Assembly (NCBI RefSeq): GCF_014200575.1
Contig: NZ_JACHBZ010000003.1
Span: forward strand, 324,270 to 388,269
Source: Mucilaginibacter saanensis
GTDB lineage: Bacteria; Bacteroidota; Bacteroidia; Sphingobacteriales; Sphingobacteriaceae
Length of the DNA: 64,000 bases
Direction of reading: 5' to 3'
Part shown: piece by piece, positions 38,769 to 48,275 of the stretch
How the letters are laid out: each line of letters begins with the position of its first letter
Position numbering within the stretch: the first letter of the stretch is position 1
Position numbers and translations under genes: made by a program
Notes under the pieces: model-generated
The model's input: only the letters and a program-made list of their open reading frames with translations
Told to the model about the DNA's origin: nothing
Database searches by the model: none

Positions 38769-38782
38769 GCTTTAAAATATTG

Positions 38783-40468
38783 ATGAATATGAAACTGAAA
38801 AATATTAAGCCATTTTGCTTTTTAATAAGTGGGCTTTTACTAATAGTATCTTGTAAAAAAGATTTTCTGAGCGTAACACCAACAGACCGTGTTCCGGAAA
38901 CGGCCATTAAAGGCGATTCCAGCCTGTTTGAAAGTTTTGTAACTAACCGCTATTTAGGGGCTATATTACAAAATAAAGAAGGTGAAGGTAGTCCTCCGGG
39001 GTTTGGTCGTGGGTTTGAATACAGCATGTGGAGCTCTATTACAAACGAATCCATTTACAACAACGATGATGATACCTGGATGATACAAAGAGGTTCCCTT
39101 GCACCAGAAAACCTGGGTTTTGCAGGTGTACTTTGGGGACGCAGCTACCGCAGCATACGTGAATGTAATTATGCGCTGGCCAATATTACTGCGCTTAACA
39201 TGAGCCAGGGGCATAAGGACCTCCTCATTGCCGAACTTAAATTTATCAGGGCCTTTAGGTACCATGATCTGATCCGGAATTATGGCGGCGTGGTATTAAT
39301 GGGTGATAAGGTAACCGGTTTAACTGATAATCTTGCCGATCCGTCATTATTTACTAAGGCTTCCATCAAGGAATGTATAGATTATGTAAGTGCAGAACTT
39401 GATGCTGCTGCACAAAAACTCCCCTTGAATAATGGCAGCAACTGGCAATTGGGCCGTGCCACCAAAGGTGCTGCATTAGCACTTAAATCGCGTTTGCTAT
39501 TATATGCTGCAAGCCCGTTATATGGTGGCGTGGTTACCTGGCAACAAGCCGCCGACGCGGCAAAGGCCGTTATGGATTTAAATAAATACAGCATTTACCA
39601 GGGTGGTTATAACAAACTATTTTTAACTCCGGATAATGGAGAGATAATTTTTGAACGTTTGTACGCCCGTAATGCCCGCCACGTATGTTTAGAAATTGCC
39701 AACGGTCCCAATGGTTATAACGCCTGGGGTGGTAACTTACCCCTGCAAAATCTTGTTGACAATTATGAGATGGATAATGGTAAGCCCATCACCGACCCTT
39801 CATCTGGTTATGATCCTAAAAACCCTTATGTAAACCGCGACCCGCGTTTTGCCGCAACTGTTTTGTATAACGGCGCAACCTACAGAGGCAGCACTATAGA
39901 AACATTTACACCCGGTGGTAAGGATAGCAAGGATGGCCCGTCAAACTGGAATACATCAAAATCTGGTTATTACCTTAAAAAGTTTATGGATGATACCAAC
40001 CCTATTGACAACCCCTGGGACATTGCCGGCTTACAACCCTGGATATATTTCCGTTATGCAGAAATATTGCTAAATTATGCCGAAGCTAAGAATGAGGTAT
40101 CAGGGCCTGACGCATCTGTTTACGCTGCTATTAATAGTATCCGTAGCCGTGCATCAGTAAATATGCCTGCAGTTAGCGGTTTATCACAGGGAGATATGCG
40201 TTTGGTTATACGTAATGAACGCCAAATTGAACTTGCATTTGAGGAACACAGATATTATGATGTACGACGCTGGAAAATTGCGGAAATTACAGAAAATGTT
40301 CCTGCATATGGTGTTGAAATTAATAAGGATGCAAATGGTAAATTTACCTATAAACAAAAGATAGCTTTAGATGGGCGCCACTTTGAAACCAAACATTACT
40401 GGCTACCTATACCACGAACAGAAATTCAGGCCTCAAACGGGCTATTAAAACAAAACACAGGTTATTAA
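38783..40468 (+). CDS. SusD/RagB-family lipoprotein (galactoside PUL)
   Basis: A SusD homologue of about 561 residues. I chose the ATG at 38783 (a TTG three bases earlier is in frame; the second ATG at 38789 is also possible). The lipoprotein signal ends GLLLIVSC, followed by KKDFLSVTPTDRVPE, a typical SusD start. The C-terminal region has NERQIELAFEEHRYYDVRRW and HYWLPIPRTEIQASNGLLKQ, conserved in the family. It is surface-anchored and pairs with the preceding SusC. A GC-rich stem-loop follows the stop codon. Confidence 0.9.
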   Translation: MNMKLKNIKPFCFLISGLLLIVSCKKDFLSVTPTDRVPETAIKGDSSLFESFVTNRYLGAILQNKEGEGSPPGFGRGFEYSMWSSITNESIYNNDDDTWMIQRGSLAPENLGFAGVLWGRSYRSIRECNYALANITALNMSQGHKDLLIAELKFIRAFRYHDLIRNYGGVVLMGDKVTGLTDNLADPSLFTKASIKECIDYVSAELDAAAQKLPLNNGSNWQLGRATKGAALALKSRLLLYAASPLYGGVVTWQQAADAAKAVMDLNKYSIYQGGYNKLFLTPDNGEIIFERLYARNARHVCLEIANGPNGYNAWGGNLPLQNLVDNYEMDNGKPITDPSSGYDPKNPYVNRDPRFAATVLYNGATYRGSTIETFTPGGKDSKDGPSNWNTSKSGYYLKKFMDDTNPIDNPWDIAGLQPWIYFRYAEILLNYAEAKNEVSGPDASVYAAINSIRSRASVNMPAVSGLSQGDMRLVIRNERQIELAFEEHRYYDVRRWKIAEITENVPAYGVEINKDANGKFTYKQKIALDGRHFETKHYWLPIPRTEIQASNGLLKQNTGY

Positions 40469-40478
40469 CTGTAAAAAG

Positions 40479-40500
40479 GGGGAGAGCTGCCTCTCTCCCC
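40479..40500 (+). promoter_or_regulatory. Intra-operon stem-loop between susD and GH2
   Basis: GGGGAGAG (40479-40486) pairs with CTCTCCCC (40493-40500) around a 6-base loop. No long T-run follows (TCTCTATAAT), so partial attenuation or 3'-end protection of the susCD message is more likely than full termination. Confidence 0.5.
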
Positions 40501-40528
40501 TCTCTATAATATAACTATAATACCATCA

Positions 40529-42961
40529 ATGAAAATAAAAAACTACCTCTACTTAAGCCTATTTGCCTGTTTGTTATCTTCGCATACTACATACGCGCAG
40601 GATATATCCAGGCCTGCATTGTTTAATGATAACTGGGCTTTTCATAAAGGCGACATTGCCAATGGCAACACCGGCGGCCCGCTTAATACCCAGTGGAAAA
40701 CCATTAGTTTACCGCATGACTGGAGTATCGAAAGCCCCTTTAGCGAAGAATGGGCAAGTGCCACTGGCTACTTACCAGGGGGCATAGGCTGGTACAAAAA
40801 ATCATTTACTGCAGATGCTAAATGGAAAACCAAACAAGTTTATATTTATTTTGATGGTGTTTATAAAAACAGCGAAGTCTGGATAAACGGGCATTTCTTA
40901 GGTAAAAGACCCAATGGCTTTATCTCGTTTGAATATGAGTTGTCCAAATACCTTAACTATGCCGGAAAAAATACGATCACGGTTAAGGCCGATCACAGCG
41001 AATTTGCCGATTCAAGATGGTATACAGGTTCCGGAATATATCGCAACGTTTACCTGATAGTTAAAAACCCTGTCCACATAGGGTTATGGGACGTAGCCTT
41101 TTCAACCCCTGAAGTATCAGCAAACAAAGCTGACTTTAAGGTGAAAGTCAATTTAACCAACAGCAATGCATCCGCTGCAAAAATTGCAGTTAAGGTAAAC
41201 CTGCTTACAGATGCTGGGAAAATTGCTGCTACTATTCAAAAACAACTGACCGTAAAGCCCGGGCAGCACGAAACTGAGTTTTCTTCACAGATAACATCTC
41301 CGCAATTGTGGGATGTTAATGATCCAAAACTTTACCAGTTACAGGTTTTACTGATCCAGAACGGTAAACAAATTGACCACGTAAACCAACAGGTAGGTAT
41401 CCGCAGTATCAGGTTTGATAAGGATAAAGGATTTTTCCTGAATGAAAAAAGCACTAAGCTAAAGGGTGTATGTATCCATGATGATGCGGGCGCTTTGGGC
41501 GTTGCCGTACCACAGGAAGTTTGGGTACGCCGTTTAAAAACATTGAAAGAAGCAGGCGTAAATTCACTTAGGCTTAGCCATAATCCCCATGCCGATTATT
41601 TATATGATTTGTGCGACAGAATGGGATTTATGGTAATGGACGAGGCTTTTGACGAATGGGAGCTTGGTAAAAACAAATGGGTTAAAGGCTGGAATGTAGG
41701 TACACCTGCAAAAAATGGGTATCACGAATATTTTAAAGAATGGGCCGACCGCGATTTAAGCGATATGGTTTTAAGAGCACGTAATCATCCATCTATTATA
41801 TTATGGAGTATCGGTAACGAAATTGATTATCCGAATGATCCATACAGTCATGAAGTACTCAATTCAGGTAAAAACCCACAAATATATGGTAAGGGTTATC
41901 AGGCAGATCATCCGCCTGCAAGTCAGCTCACAGTAATTGCTAAACAACTGGTTAAAACTGTTAAACAAATTGATGAAACCCGGCCAGTTACCGCGGCTTT
42001 GGCCGGTGTAGTAATGTCAAACGAGGTGAATTACCCGGAGGTACTTGATGTAGTGGGTTATAATTACCAGGAATACCGCTATGCCGAAGATCATCAGAAA
42101 TACCCTAACCGTATTATCTACGGCAGTGAAAACGGCATGCAAAAATCGGCCTGGAATGCCGTTGACAGCAATGAATATATATCGGGACAATACCTGTGGA
42201 CCGGGATAGATTACCTGGGCGAGGCCGGCAAATGGCCTCAAAGAAGTAATGGTGCAGGACTTATTGACCTGGCTGGTTTTAAGAAACCGGAATACTTTTA
42301 CCGACAAAGCCTGTGGGCCGATAAACCTATGGTTTATATAGGTACCAAAGCAATAACCCAGGCCGAGGATAATGGCATCTGGAGCCACAAGGCTGTTGAA
42401 CCTGTATGGAACTGGCAGGAAGGCAGCAAAACCAGGGTTGATTGTTTTACAAATTGCCCCGAGGTTGAGCTTTTTTTAAATGGTAAATCGCTCGGTAAAA
42501 AATTAACGGATATAGCCAAAGGACATATACCTTCATGGGAGGTAAATTATGAACCTGGCGAATTACTTGTAAAAGGATATAATAACGGTATTGAAGTAAG
42601 CAATTTTGTTATAAAAACCGCTGCTGCACCGGCATTTATTGCGGCAGTTGCCGATGGTAAAGTATTCAGTAAGCAAACTAAAGGACTAAGCCAGGTTGAA
42701 ATACAGATAACCGATAAAAACGGCAACCCGGTTTACACAGCGGATAACGAAATCAGTGTTCAAATTCAAGGGCCTGCAAAATTGCTTGGCTTAGAAAGTG
42801 GCAGCGCAACAAGTCATGAAAATTACCAGTCAAATCAACGGCAGGCACTTCATGGCCGGCTAATAGCCTATATACAAACCCAAGGCAAAACAGGCACTAT
42901 AAACGTTACATTGAGTGCCGATAATCTTAAGTCAAAAACAATAACTTTAACCGTAAAATAG
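40529..42961 (+). CDS. GH2 beta-galactosidase-type glycosidase, secreted
   Basis: An 810-residue enzyme with a Sec signal peptide (ending SSHTTYAQ). Domains in order: sugar-binding jelly roll (about 25-180, GGIGWYKKSF), Ig-like domain (about 185-285), TIM barrel (about 290-600) with LKGVCIHDDAGALG and acid/base Glu431 in IGNEIDYPND, a probable nucleophile Glu534 in YGSENGMQ, then a DUF4982 domain (about 615-690) and an Ig-like C-terminal domain. GH2 with DUF4982 is frequent in Bacteroidota and includes beta-galactosidases; beta-glucuronidase or beta-mannosidase is less likely given the GH35 neighbour. No lipobox is seen, so it is probably periplasmic. It lies 60 bases after SusD in the same operon. 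Confidence 0.85.
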   Translation: MKIKNYLYLSLFACLLSSHTTYAQDISRPALFNDNWAFHKGDIANGNTGGPLNTQWKTISLPHDWSIESPFSEEWASATGYLPGGIGWYKKSFTADAKWKTKQVYIYFDGVYKNSEVWINGHFLGKRPNGFISFEYELSKYLNYAGKNTITVKADHSEFADSRWYTGSGIYRNVYLIVKNPVHIGLWDVAFSTPEVSANKADFKVKVNLTNSNASAAKIAVKVNLLTDAGKIAATIQKQLTVKPGQHETEFSSQITSPQLWDVNDPKLYQLQVLLIQNGKQIDHVNQQVGIRSIRFDKDKGFFLNEKSTKLKGVCIHDDAGALGVAVPQEVWVRRLKTLKEAGVNSLRLSHNPHADYLYDLCDRMGFMVMDEAFDEWELGKNKWVKGWNVGTPAKNGYHEYFKEWADRDLSDMVLRARNHPSIILWSIGNEIDYPNDPYSHEVLNSGKNPQIYGKGYQADHPPASQLTVIAKQLVKTVKQIDETRPVTAALAGVVMSNEVNYPEVLDVVGYNYQEYRYAEDHQKYPNRIIYGSENGMQKSAWNAVDSNEYISGQYLWTGIDYLGEAGKWPQRSNGAGLIDLAGFKKPEYFYRQSLWADKPMVYIGTKAITQAEDNGIWSHKAVEPVWNWQEGSKTRVDCFTNCPEVELFLNGKSLGKKLTDIAKGHIPSWEVNYEPGELLVKGYNNGIEVSNFVIKTAAAPAFIAAVADGKVFSKQTKGLSQVEIQITDKNGNPVYTADNEISVQIQGPAKLLGLESGSATSHENYQSNQRQALHGRLIAYIQTQGKTGTINVTLSADNLKSKTITLTVK

Positions 42962-43010
42962 CTGCTATTGAGGCGCTTTAAAAAACAATTATATCCGGTA
43001 TTCACAATTT

Positions 43011-44843
43011 ATGAAGCATTTTAAAATTTTAATTCTATCGGTTCTTTTACTTTCGGGCTTAACCCTTAAGGCACAAACCACCACCAAACACACTTTTGCA
43101 CTGGGTGATTCTACTTTTTTACTGGACGGCAAGCCGTTGCAAATTATATCCGGCGAGATGCACTATACCCGGGTACCCCGCGAAGCCTGGCGGCAACGGA
43201 TGAAAATGGCTAAAGCCATGGGCTTAAATACCATTGGCACGTATGTTTTCTGGAATGTTCATGAACCTCAAAAAGGACACTATGACTTTACCGGCAATAA
43301 TGATATTGCAGCATTTGTTAAAATTGCGCAGGAAGAAGGACTATGGGTTATTTTACGCCCCAGCCCCTATGTTTGTGCTGAATGGGAATTTGGTGGTTAC
43401 CCCTATTGGCTTGAAAAAGAAAAGGGCCTTGTGGTGCGCAGTAAAGAACCTCAATACTTAGCGGCATACAAAAAATACCTGATGCAGGTAGGTAAACAAT
43501 TAGCTCCGCTACAGGTAAACCACGGTGGCAACGTATTGATGGTACAGGTTGAAAATGAATATGGATCTTACTCCAATGATAAGGACTACCTGGATATTAA
43601 CCGTAAAATGTTTATTGAAGCTGGCTTCGATGGCTTGCTATATACCTGCGATCCGGAAGCTGCTATTAAGGATGGCCATTTGCCGGGTTTGTTGCCTGGT
43701 ATTAACGGGATTGACAATGTAGATAAAGTAAAGAAACTGATAAAAGAAAATCATCAGGGCAAAGGACCTTTCTTTATTGCGGAATGGTACCCGGCATGGT
43801 TTGATTGGTGGGGAACTAAACACCATACTGTTCCGGCAGAAAAATATGTATCTAAGCTCGACTCCGTGTTAGCAGCGGGCATTTCAATTAACATGTACAT
43901 GTTTCATGGCGGTACTACCCGTGCTTTTATGAATGGTGCCAACTATAACGATACCAATCCTTATGAACCACAGATCAGCAGCTATGATTATGATGCTCCG
44001 CTTGATGAGGCAGGTAACGCTACTGATAAGTTTATGAAATTCAGGGAGGTTATCAAAAAGCATTTACCCGAGGGCCAAACATTGCCCGAAGTACCGGCTG
44101 CCAAACCAGTAATTGATATTCCTGCTATTGAACTTAACCAGTCTGTAAATTTGTTTAATATACTCCCGGCAGCAAAAATCAACAGCACTCCCCTAACCTT
44201 TGAAGACCTTAACCAGGCTTATGGTTTTGTGCTGTATCGTACTACGTTAAATGGTGCAAAATCAGCAATACTTAAAATTCAAGACCTCCGCGACTATGGC
44301 ATTATATACATTAATGGTAAAAAGGCCGGTATTTTAGACAGAAGGCTTAATCAGGACAGTTTAATGGTAACGCTGCCAAAAGGTAAAGTAACCCTTGATA
44401 TTTTAGTTGAAAATCTTGGTCGTATCAATTTTGGCCCGTACCTGCTTAAAAACACCAAAGGCATCACTGATAAGGTAACGTTAGGACAAACAGAACTTAA
44501 AAACTGGCAGATGTACAGCCTTCCTTTTGATGACATTAATAAAGTTGTATTTAAAGGTGGTAAAATCCTATCAGCAACTCCGCAGCTAAAAAAAGGTTCT
44601 TTTAACCTGAGCAAAGTAGCTGATACTTATTTTGATATGAGCAAATGGGGTAAAGGAACAGTTTGGGTGAACGGTCACAACCTTGGCCGTTACTGGAATG
44701 TTGGGCCGCAGCAAACACTATATGTGCCTGCCGAATGGTTAATAAAAGGGCACAATGAGGTGGTTGTTCTTGAGTTAATTAAAACGGAACAAAGCACGCT
44801 AAATGCAGTTAAAATACCTGTATTGAACGCTATACCGCAATAA
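43011..44843 (+). CDS. GH35 beta-galactosidase, secreted
   Basis: A 610-residue GH35 enzyme with a signal peptide (about 1-21, ending LTLKAQ). The TIM barrel contains GEMHYTRVPREAWRQRMKMA, GTYVFWNVHEPQKGHYDF, RPSPYVCAEWEFGGYPYWL, QVENEYGSY (acid/base Glu183) and IAEWYPAWFDWWG (nucleophile Glu258). C-terminal beta-sandwich domains include WGKGTVWVNGHNLGRYWNVG. The family removes terminal beta-galactose residues. It follows GH2 by 49 bases and ends the operon. Having two beta-galactosidases of different families suggests different linkages in one substrate. Confidence 0.9.
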   Translation: MKHFKILILSVLLLSGLTLKAQTTTKHTFALGDSTFLLDGKPLQIISGEMHYTRVPREAWRQRMKMAKAMGLNTIGTYVFWNVHEPQKGHYDFTGNNDIAAFVKIAQEEGLWVILRPSPYVCAEWEFGGYPYWLEKEKGLVVRSKEPQYLAAYKKYLMQVGKQLAPLQVNHGGNVLMVQVENEYGSYSNDKDYLDINRKMFIEAGFDGLLYTCDPEAAIKDGHLPGLLPGINGIDNVDKVKKLIKENHQGKGPFFIAEWYPAWFDWWGTKHHTVPAEKYVSKLDSVLAAGISINMYMFHGGTTRAFMNGANYNDTNPYEPQISSYDYDAPLDEAGNATDKFMKFREVIKKHLPEGQTLPEVPAAKPVIDIPAIELNQSVNLFNILPAAKINSTPLTFEDLNQAYGFVLYRTTLNGAKSAILKIQDLRDYGIIYINGKKAGILDRRLNQDSLMVTLPKGKVTLDILVENLGRINFGPYLLKNTKGITDKVTLGQTELKNWQMYSLPFDDINKVVFKGGKILSATPQLKKGSFNLSKVADTYFDMSKWGKGTVWVNGHNLGRYWNVGPQQTLYVPAEWLIKGHNEVVVLELIKTEQSTLNAVKIPVLNAIPQ

Positions 44844-44861
44844 TTATTAATTACTATTTAT

Positions 44862-44900
44862 AACAACGGGTGTTTTAACATAGTTAAAACACCCGTTGTT
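44862..44900 (+). terminator. Strong terminator between converging GH35 and AhpD-like genes
   Basis: A perfect 18-bp stem (44862-44879 with 44883-44900) and a 3-base loop, followed by ATTTTC. The symmetry would let it act on both strands. Confidence 0.85.
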
Positions 44901-44971
44901 ATTTTCATTCTTCTACAAAGCTACCACCTTCTGCAGGATATACATTGCTGTTTATCTTCCTTAACTTATCG

Positions 44972-45448
44972 TTATTTACTTACGGCGTGTGCCCCAGGCG
45001 TATAAGTACCAACTATGGCAGGTGCCGGAAAAGCAATATTAACACGGTTGTAACCATTAATGGTTATAATGGCCAACGTTAAGTCAATCAGTTCCTGTTC
45101 TGTGAATTGATTACGTGCCTCGTTGTAAATTTCGTCAGGTACCTGCCCGCCTGAAATTTTTGTGAGGGCCTCGGCCCAGGCAAGTCCGGCGCGTTCGCGG
45201 TCAGAATAAAAGGGAGCTTCGCGCCAGGCATTTAAAACATAGAGGCGATGTTCACTTTCGCCGCCGGCACGCAAATCCTTAGAGTGCATATCAAGGCAAT
45301 AAGCGCATCCGTTAATTTGCGATACACGGAAGTAAATTAAATGTAAAAGTGATTGTTCAACAGGCGACTTGGCCAGATATGTTCCTAAACCATACAATGC
45401 CCTCATTGCACCCTGACCCTTTTCGAAAACATTAATTCGTTGTTCCAT
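44972..45448 (-). CDS. AhpD-like carboxymuconolactone decarboxylase-family protein
   Basis: A 158-residue single-domain protein. The redox motif GCAYCLDMHSKDLR (Cys48 and Cys51, His55) followed by YVLNAWREAPFYSDRERAGLAWAEALT marks the alkylhydroperoxidase AhpD subfamily of the carboxymuconolactone decarboxylase fold. Such proteins reduce peroxides or partner proteins with their CxxC pair. It is cytoplasmic and stands alone between convergent terminators (44862-44900 and 45557-45600); no peroxidase partner is nearby. The exact substrate is unknown. Confidence 0.85.
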   Translation of the reverse strand: MEQRINVFEKGQGAMRALYGLGTYLAKSPVEQSLLHLIYFRVSQINGCAYCLDMHSKDLRAGGESEHRLYVLNAWREAPFYSDRERAGLAWAEALTKISGGQVPDEIYNEARNQFTEQELIDLTLAIITINGYNRVNIAFPAPAIVGTYTPGAHAVSK

Positions 45449-45556
45449 TTTGTTTTGATCTTATTTGTTATTCAATATTTGATTTATACTACAATAATGA
45501 ATGAGATCATCGGAATTGGACATTACGGTAATTTTTTTCTAAAATTATTTAGCTAA

Positions 45557-45600
45557 AAACAAAAACAGCCTTAACTATATCGTTAAAGCCGTTTTTGTTT
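45557..45600 (-). terminator. Terminator after the GH43 gene
   Basis: Arms of 19 bases (45557-45575 and 45582-45600) pair with one mismatch and one G-U around a 6-base loop. On the minus strand the stem ends in GTTTTTGTTT. It lies 47 bases after the GH43 stop. Confidence 0.75.
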
Positions 45601-45646
45601 AAAACTCCCGCTTGGTAATATAACTCAGAAAAAGATTGATGAACTA

Positions 45647-46735
45647 CTATTTGCCGGGTGCTAAAGGATCAATCAACTTAATGGAGCCATCCGGGTTATG
45701 GGTTAATGTGGTAACTTTTATATTTCTTAAATGAGTTTTCCCTGACAGCTGGGTATCATGATAAAAGATATACCATTTGCCTTTAAACTCTATTATAGAG
45801 TGGTGTGTGGTCCAGCCTTGTACGGGTTTCATAAATATGCCCTTGTACGTAAAAGGTCCCCATGGATTATTCCCGATAGCATAGGCTAAAAAGTGTGTAT
45901 CGCCGGTTGAATAGGTAAAATAATATTTGCCATGATATTTATGCATCCATGATCCTTCAAAAAAACGACGGTTATGATCCTTAGTTTTTAAAGGCTTGCC
46001 TGCACTATCTACAATCAGTACGTTTCTTACTTTTCCATCAAACTCAAGCATATTATTTTTGAGTTTAACTACTTTACAGCTTAAGGCAGGCTCATCGTCA
46101 TGCATCAAATCGGTTTTTGAGCCGTTAACCTCATATTTCCCTGTAGCCCAGCGCTGTAACTGTCCGCCCCAAATGCCGCCAAAATACATATAAGTGCTGC
46201 CGTCTGTATCGGTAAATACAGCAGGATCAATACTAAAACTACCAGCCATTGGATTTGGCTGTGCCTTAAACGGCCCTGCAGGGTTCTTTGAGGTGGCCAC
46301 CCCTATCCTAAAAACATCCTGCTTATCCTTAACCGGAAAGTACAGATAATACGTTCCGTTTTTATAAGCTGCATCCGGTGCCCACAACTGCCTGCCCGCC
46401 CAGGGAATATCCTTAATATCCAGGGCCACACCGTGATCAGTTACTTTACTGTTGATATTATCCATTGATAAAATATGGTAATCCCTCATGGCAAAATGAT
46501 CGCCATTATCGTTTTCGGGGATACCGGCATTGATATCATGCGACGGATAGATGTATATTTTACCGTTAAAAACATGCGCCGAGGGATCAGCTGTGTAAAT
46601 AGAACTGATAAGCGGCGCCGAAAGATACTTTTGTTTTGCCGCCGAACCTGTTGCCGTTTGCGCCTTTACCTGAACCGCACACAAGGCAATCAGCAAGGTA
46701 TTGAAAAGCTTTTTTGAAATAGTGTTGCTATACAT
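45647..46735 (-). CDS. GH43 beta-xylosidase/alpha-L-arabinofuranosidase-type enzyme, secreted
   Basis: A 362-residue single-domain GH43 enzyme with a signal peptide (ending VQVKAQ). The five-blade propeller contains the family triad: YTADPSAHVFNGKIYIYPSH (base Asp50), SFSIDPAVFTDTDGSTYMYF (pKa-modulating Asp) and RRFFEGSWMHKYHGKYYF (acid Glu). In a xylan setting such enzymes remove xylose or arabinose from oligosaccharides. It is monocistronic, but a LacI-type operator lies 102 bases upstream, tying it to the xylan regulon. Specificity within GH43 cannot be read from the sequence without subfamily assignment. Confidence 0.85.
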   Translation of the reverse strand: MYSNTISKKLFNTLLIALCAVQVKAQTATGSAAKQKYLSAPLISSIYTADPSAHVFNGKIYIYPSHDINAGIPENDNGDHFAMRDYHILSMDNINSKVTDHGVALDIKDIPWAGRQLWAPDAAYKNGTYYLYFPVKDKQDVFRIGVATSKNPAGPFKAQPNPMAGSFSIDPAVFTDTDGSTYMYFGGIWGGQLQRWATGKYEVNGSKTDLMHDDEPALSCKVVKLKNNMLEFDGKVRNVLIVDSAGKPLKTKDHNRRFFEGSWMHKYHGKYYFTYSTGDTHFLAYAIGNNPWGPFTYKGIFMKPVQGWTTHHSIIEFKGKWYIFYHDTQLSGKTHLRNIKVTTLTHNPDGSIKLIDPLAPGK

Positions 46736-46836
46736 AATTGAGTAAAATTGGTATTCATTATTAACGCCCGATAGTTTGTCGGTAAGTATCTGATTCAGTA
46801 AATTTTAAAGACGAAACCGGGTTCATGTCGGCCAAA

Positions 46837-46850
46837 TGCAATCGATTGTA
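46837..46850 (-). promoter_or_regulatory. LacI-type operator before GH43
   Basis: TGCAATCGATTGTA, a 14-base palindrome with one mismatched pair, 102 bases upstream of the GH43 start. It shares the core CAATCGATTG with the sites at 48192, 61112, 61186 and 63600. No clean -7 box is seen next to it. Confidence 0.7.
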
Positions 46851-46917
46851 AATATAAAAAGCTTTATCACTTTTTCAAACCCAATTCATTAATATTTAAC
46901 CTCGAATAACATTATTT

Positions 46918-48114
46918 TTATTGATCAGTCAGTGTCCTTTTAATTCCCATTTCGAGCCCTCTAAGCTCCGCCAATCCTTTTAATCTGCCGATGGCCGAAT
47001 ACCCCGGATAGGTGTCGTACTGATAATCATCCAAAATTTTATGCCCATGATCCGGGCGCATCGGTATAGCTAAGTCTTCCCTGCCTGCCTTTTTTCTTTT
47101 CAGCTGCTCATTTATAATGCTTTTCATTACCTCGTACATATCCGTACTTCCGGCTAAATGTTCCGCTTCATAAAAACTGCCGTCGGTTTCACGTTTAACA
47201 TTTCTGAAATGTAAAAAATGAATGTGCTGCCCCAACCGTGAAATTATACCCGGAATATCATTATCCTCCCGGGCACCCAATGAACCTGTACACAACGTTA
47301 TCCCGTTGCTTACAGACGGACAGGCATTTACAATACCCGCCAGATCGCTCTCCGTTGAGGCCACCCTTGGTAAACCAAGTATAGGAAATGGCGGGTCATC
47401 CGGGTGGATACACATCTTAACCCCTATTTCTTCGGCAACAGGAATAATCGCCCGAAGAAAATAGTACAGGTTATTTTTTAAGCTATCGCTATCTGTTTGG
47501 CTATACTTTTTTAAGTACTCTTTAAATTGCTCAATGGTAAAAACCTCATCGGTACCGGGTAAGCCGGCCAAAATGGTATTGGCTAATAATTCCTTTTCGC
47601 TGGCGCTTAAACTATCCAGATATTTTTTTGCTGCCGATTGCTGGCTGTGGGAAAATTCATCAAAAGCAGCCGCGCGCTCTAAGATATAAAGATCAAAAGC
47701 TGCTACGGCCGATGCTTCATATCTTAATGCCGAAGCACCATTGACCAGTCTGTAATCTAAATGAGTACGTGTCCAATCTAATACCGGCATAAAATTGTAG
47801 CAAATGGTGCCAATGCCGATGTGGGCAACATTTTTTAGGGTATCAATATAATTGTCAATGTATTTATCCCTTTCGGCCCCACCTAATTTAATGCTTTCAT
47901 GAATATTTACACTTTCAATAACCGACCATTTAAACCCAGCGTTTTTTATTACATTATTGCGGGCTGTTAACTCTGCAACACTCCATACTTCGCCGCAAGG
48001 TATGTGATGAAGCGCTGATACGATGCCACTGGCTCCTGTTTGCTTAATGGCTGGCAAGGTAACCGGATCTGACGGGCCAAACCACCGGAAAGTTTGTTCT
48101 AAATCGGGAATCAT
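46918..48114 (-). CDS. uxuA: Mannonate dehydratase UxuA
   Basis: A 398-residue enzyme converting D-mannonate to 2-keto-3-deoxy-D-gluconate (EC 4.2.1.8) in glucuronate catabolism. The N-terminus has the UxuA signature: FRWFGPSDPVTLPAIKQTGA, then GIVSALHHIPCGEVW. Later blocks include KMCIHPDDPPFPILGLPRV and FLHFRNVKRETDGSFYEAEH, with the His, Cys and Asp residues that bind the metal. Length is normal and no signal peptide is present. It is divergent from the lacI-SDR pair and has a LacI-type operator 8 bases upstream of its -7 box. With GH115 alpha-glucuronidase in the same window it completes the route for glucuronic acid released from xylan. High confidence. Confidence 0.95.
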   Translation of the reverse strand: MIPDLEQTFRWFGPSDPVTLPAIKQTGASGIVSALHHIPCGEVWSVAELTARNNVIKNAGFKWSVIESVNIHESIKLGGAERDKYIDNYIDTLKNVAHIGIGTICYNFMPVLDWTRTHLDYRLVNGASALRYEASAVAAFDLYILERAAAFDEFSHSQQSAAKKYLDSLSASEKELLANTILAGLPGTDEVFTIEQFKEYLKKYSQTDSDSLKNNLYYFLRAIIPVAEEIGVKMCIHPDDPPFPILGLPRVASTESDLAGIVNACPSVSNGITLCTGSLGAREDNDIPGIISRLGQHIHFLHFRNVKRETDGSFYEAEHLAGSTDMYEVMKSIINEQLKRKKAGREDLAIPMRPDHGHKILDDYQYDTYPGYSAIGRLKGLAELRGLEMGIKRTLTDQ

Positions 48115-48175
48115 AAATTTAAATTTCTATTACGTTTATTGGTTCATTTTATCCTGCTATGGCAGTATTATAAAA

Positions 48176-48205
48176 CAAATGTAAAGATTTGTGCAATCGA
48201 TTGTT
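48176..48205 (-). promoter_or_regulatory. uxuA promoter with LacI-type operator (divergent lacI/uxuA region)
   Basis: Minus-strand TACATTTG (48176-48183) fits the -7 consensus; the operator TGCAATCGATTGTT (48192-48205) lies 8 bases upstream of it, where it would block RNA polymerase. The site is also 70 bases before the lacI start, and a weak -7-like TATATTTA (48236-48243) serves the lacI side, so one site may control both directions. Confidence 0.7.
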
Positions 48206-48275
48206 TAAATATTTTAATAGCACCACATTAATTTTTATATTTATCCATCTTTACTAATAAACATAACAGCACACC

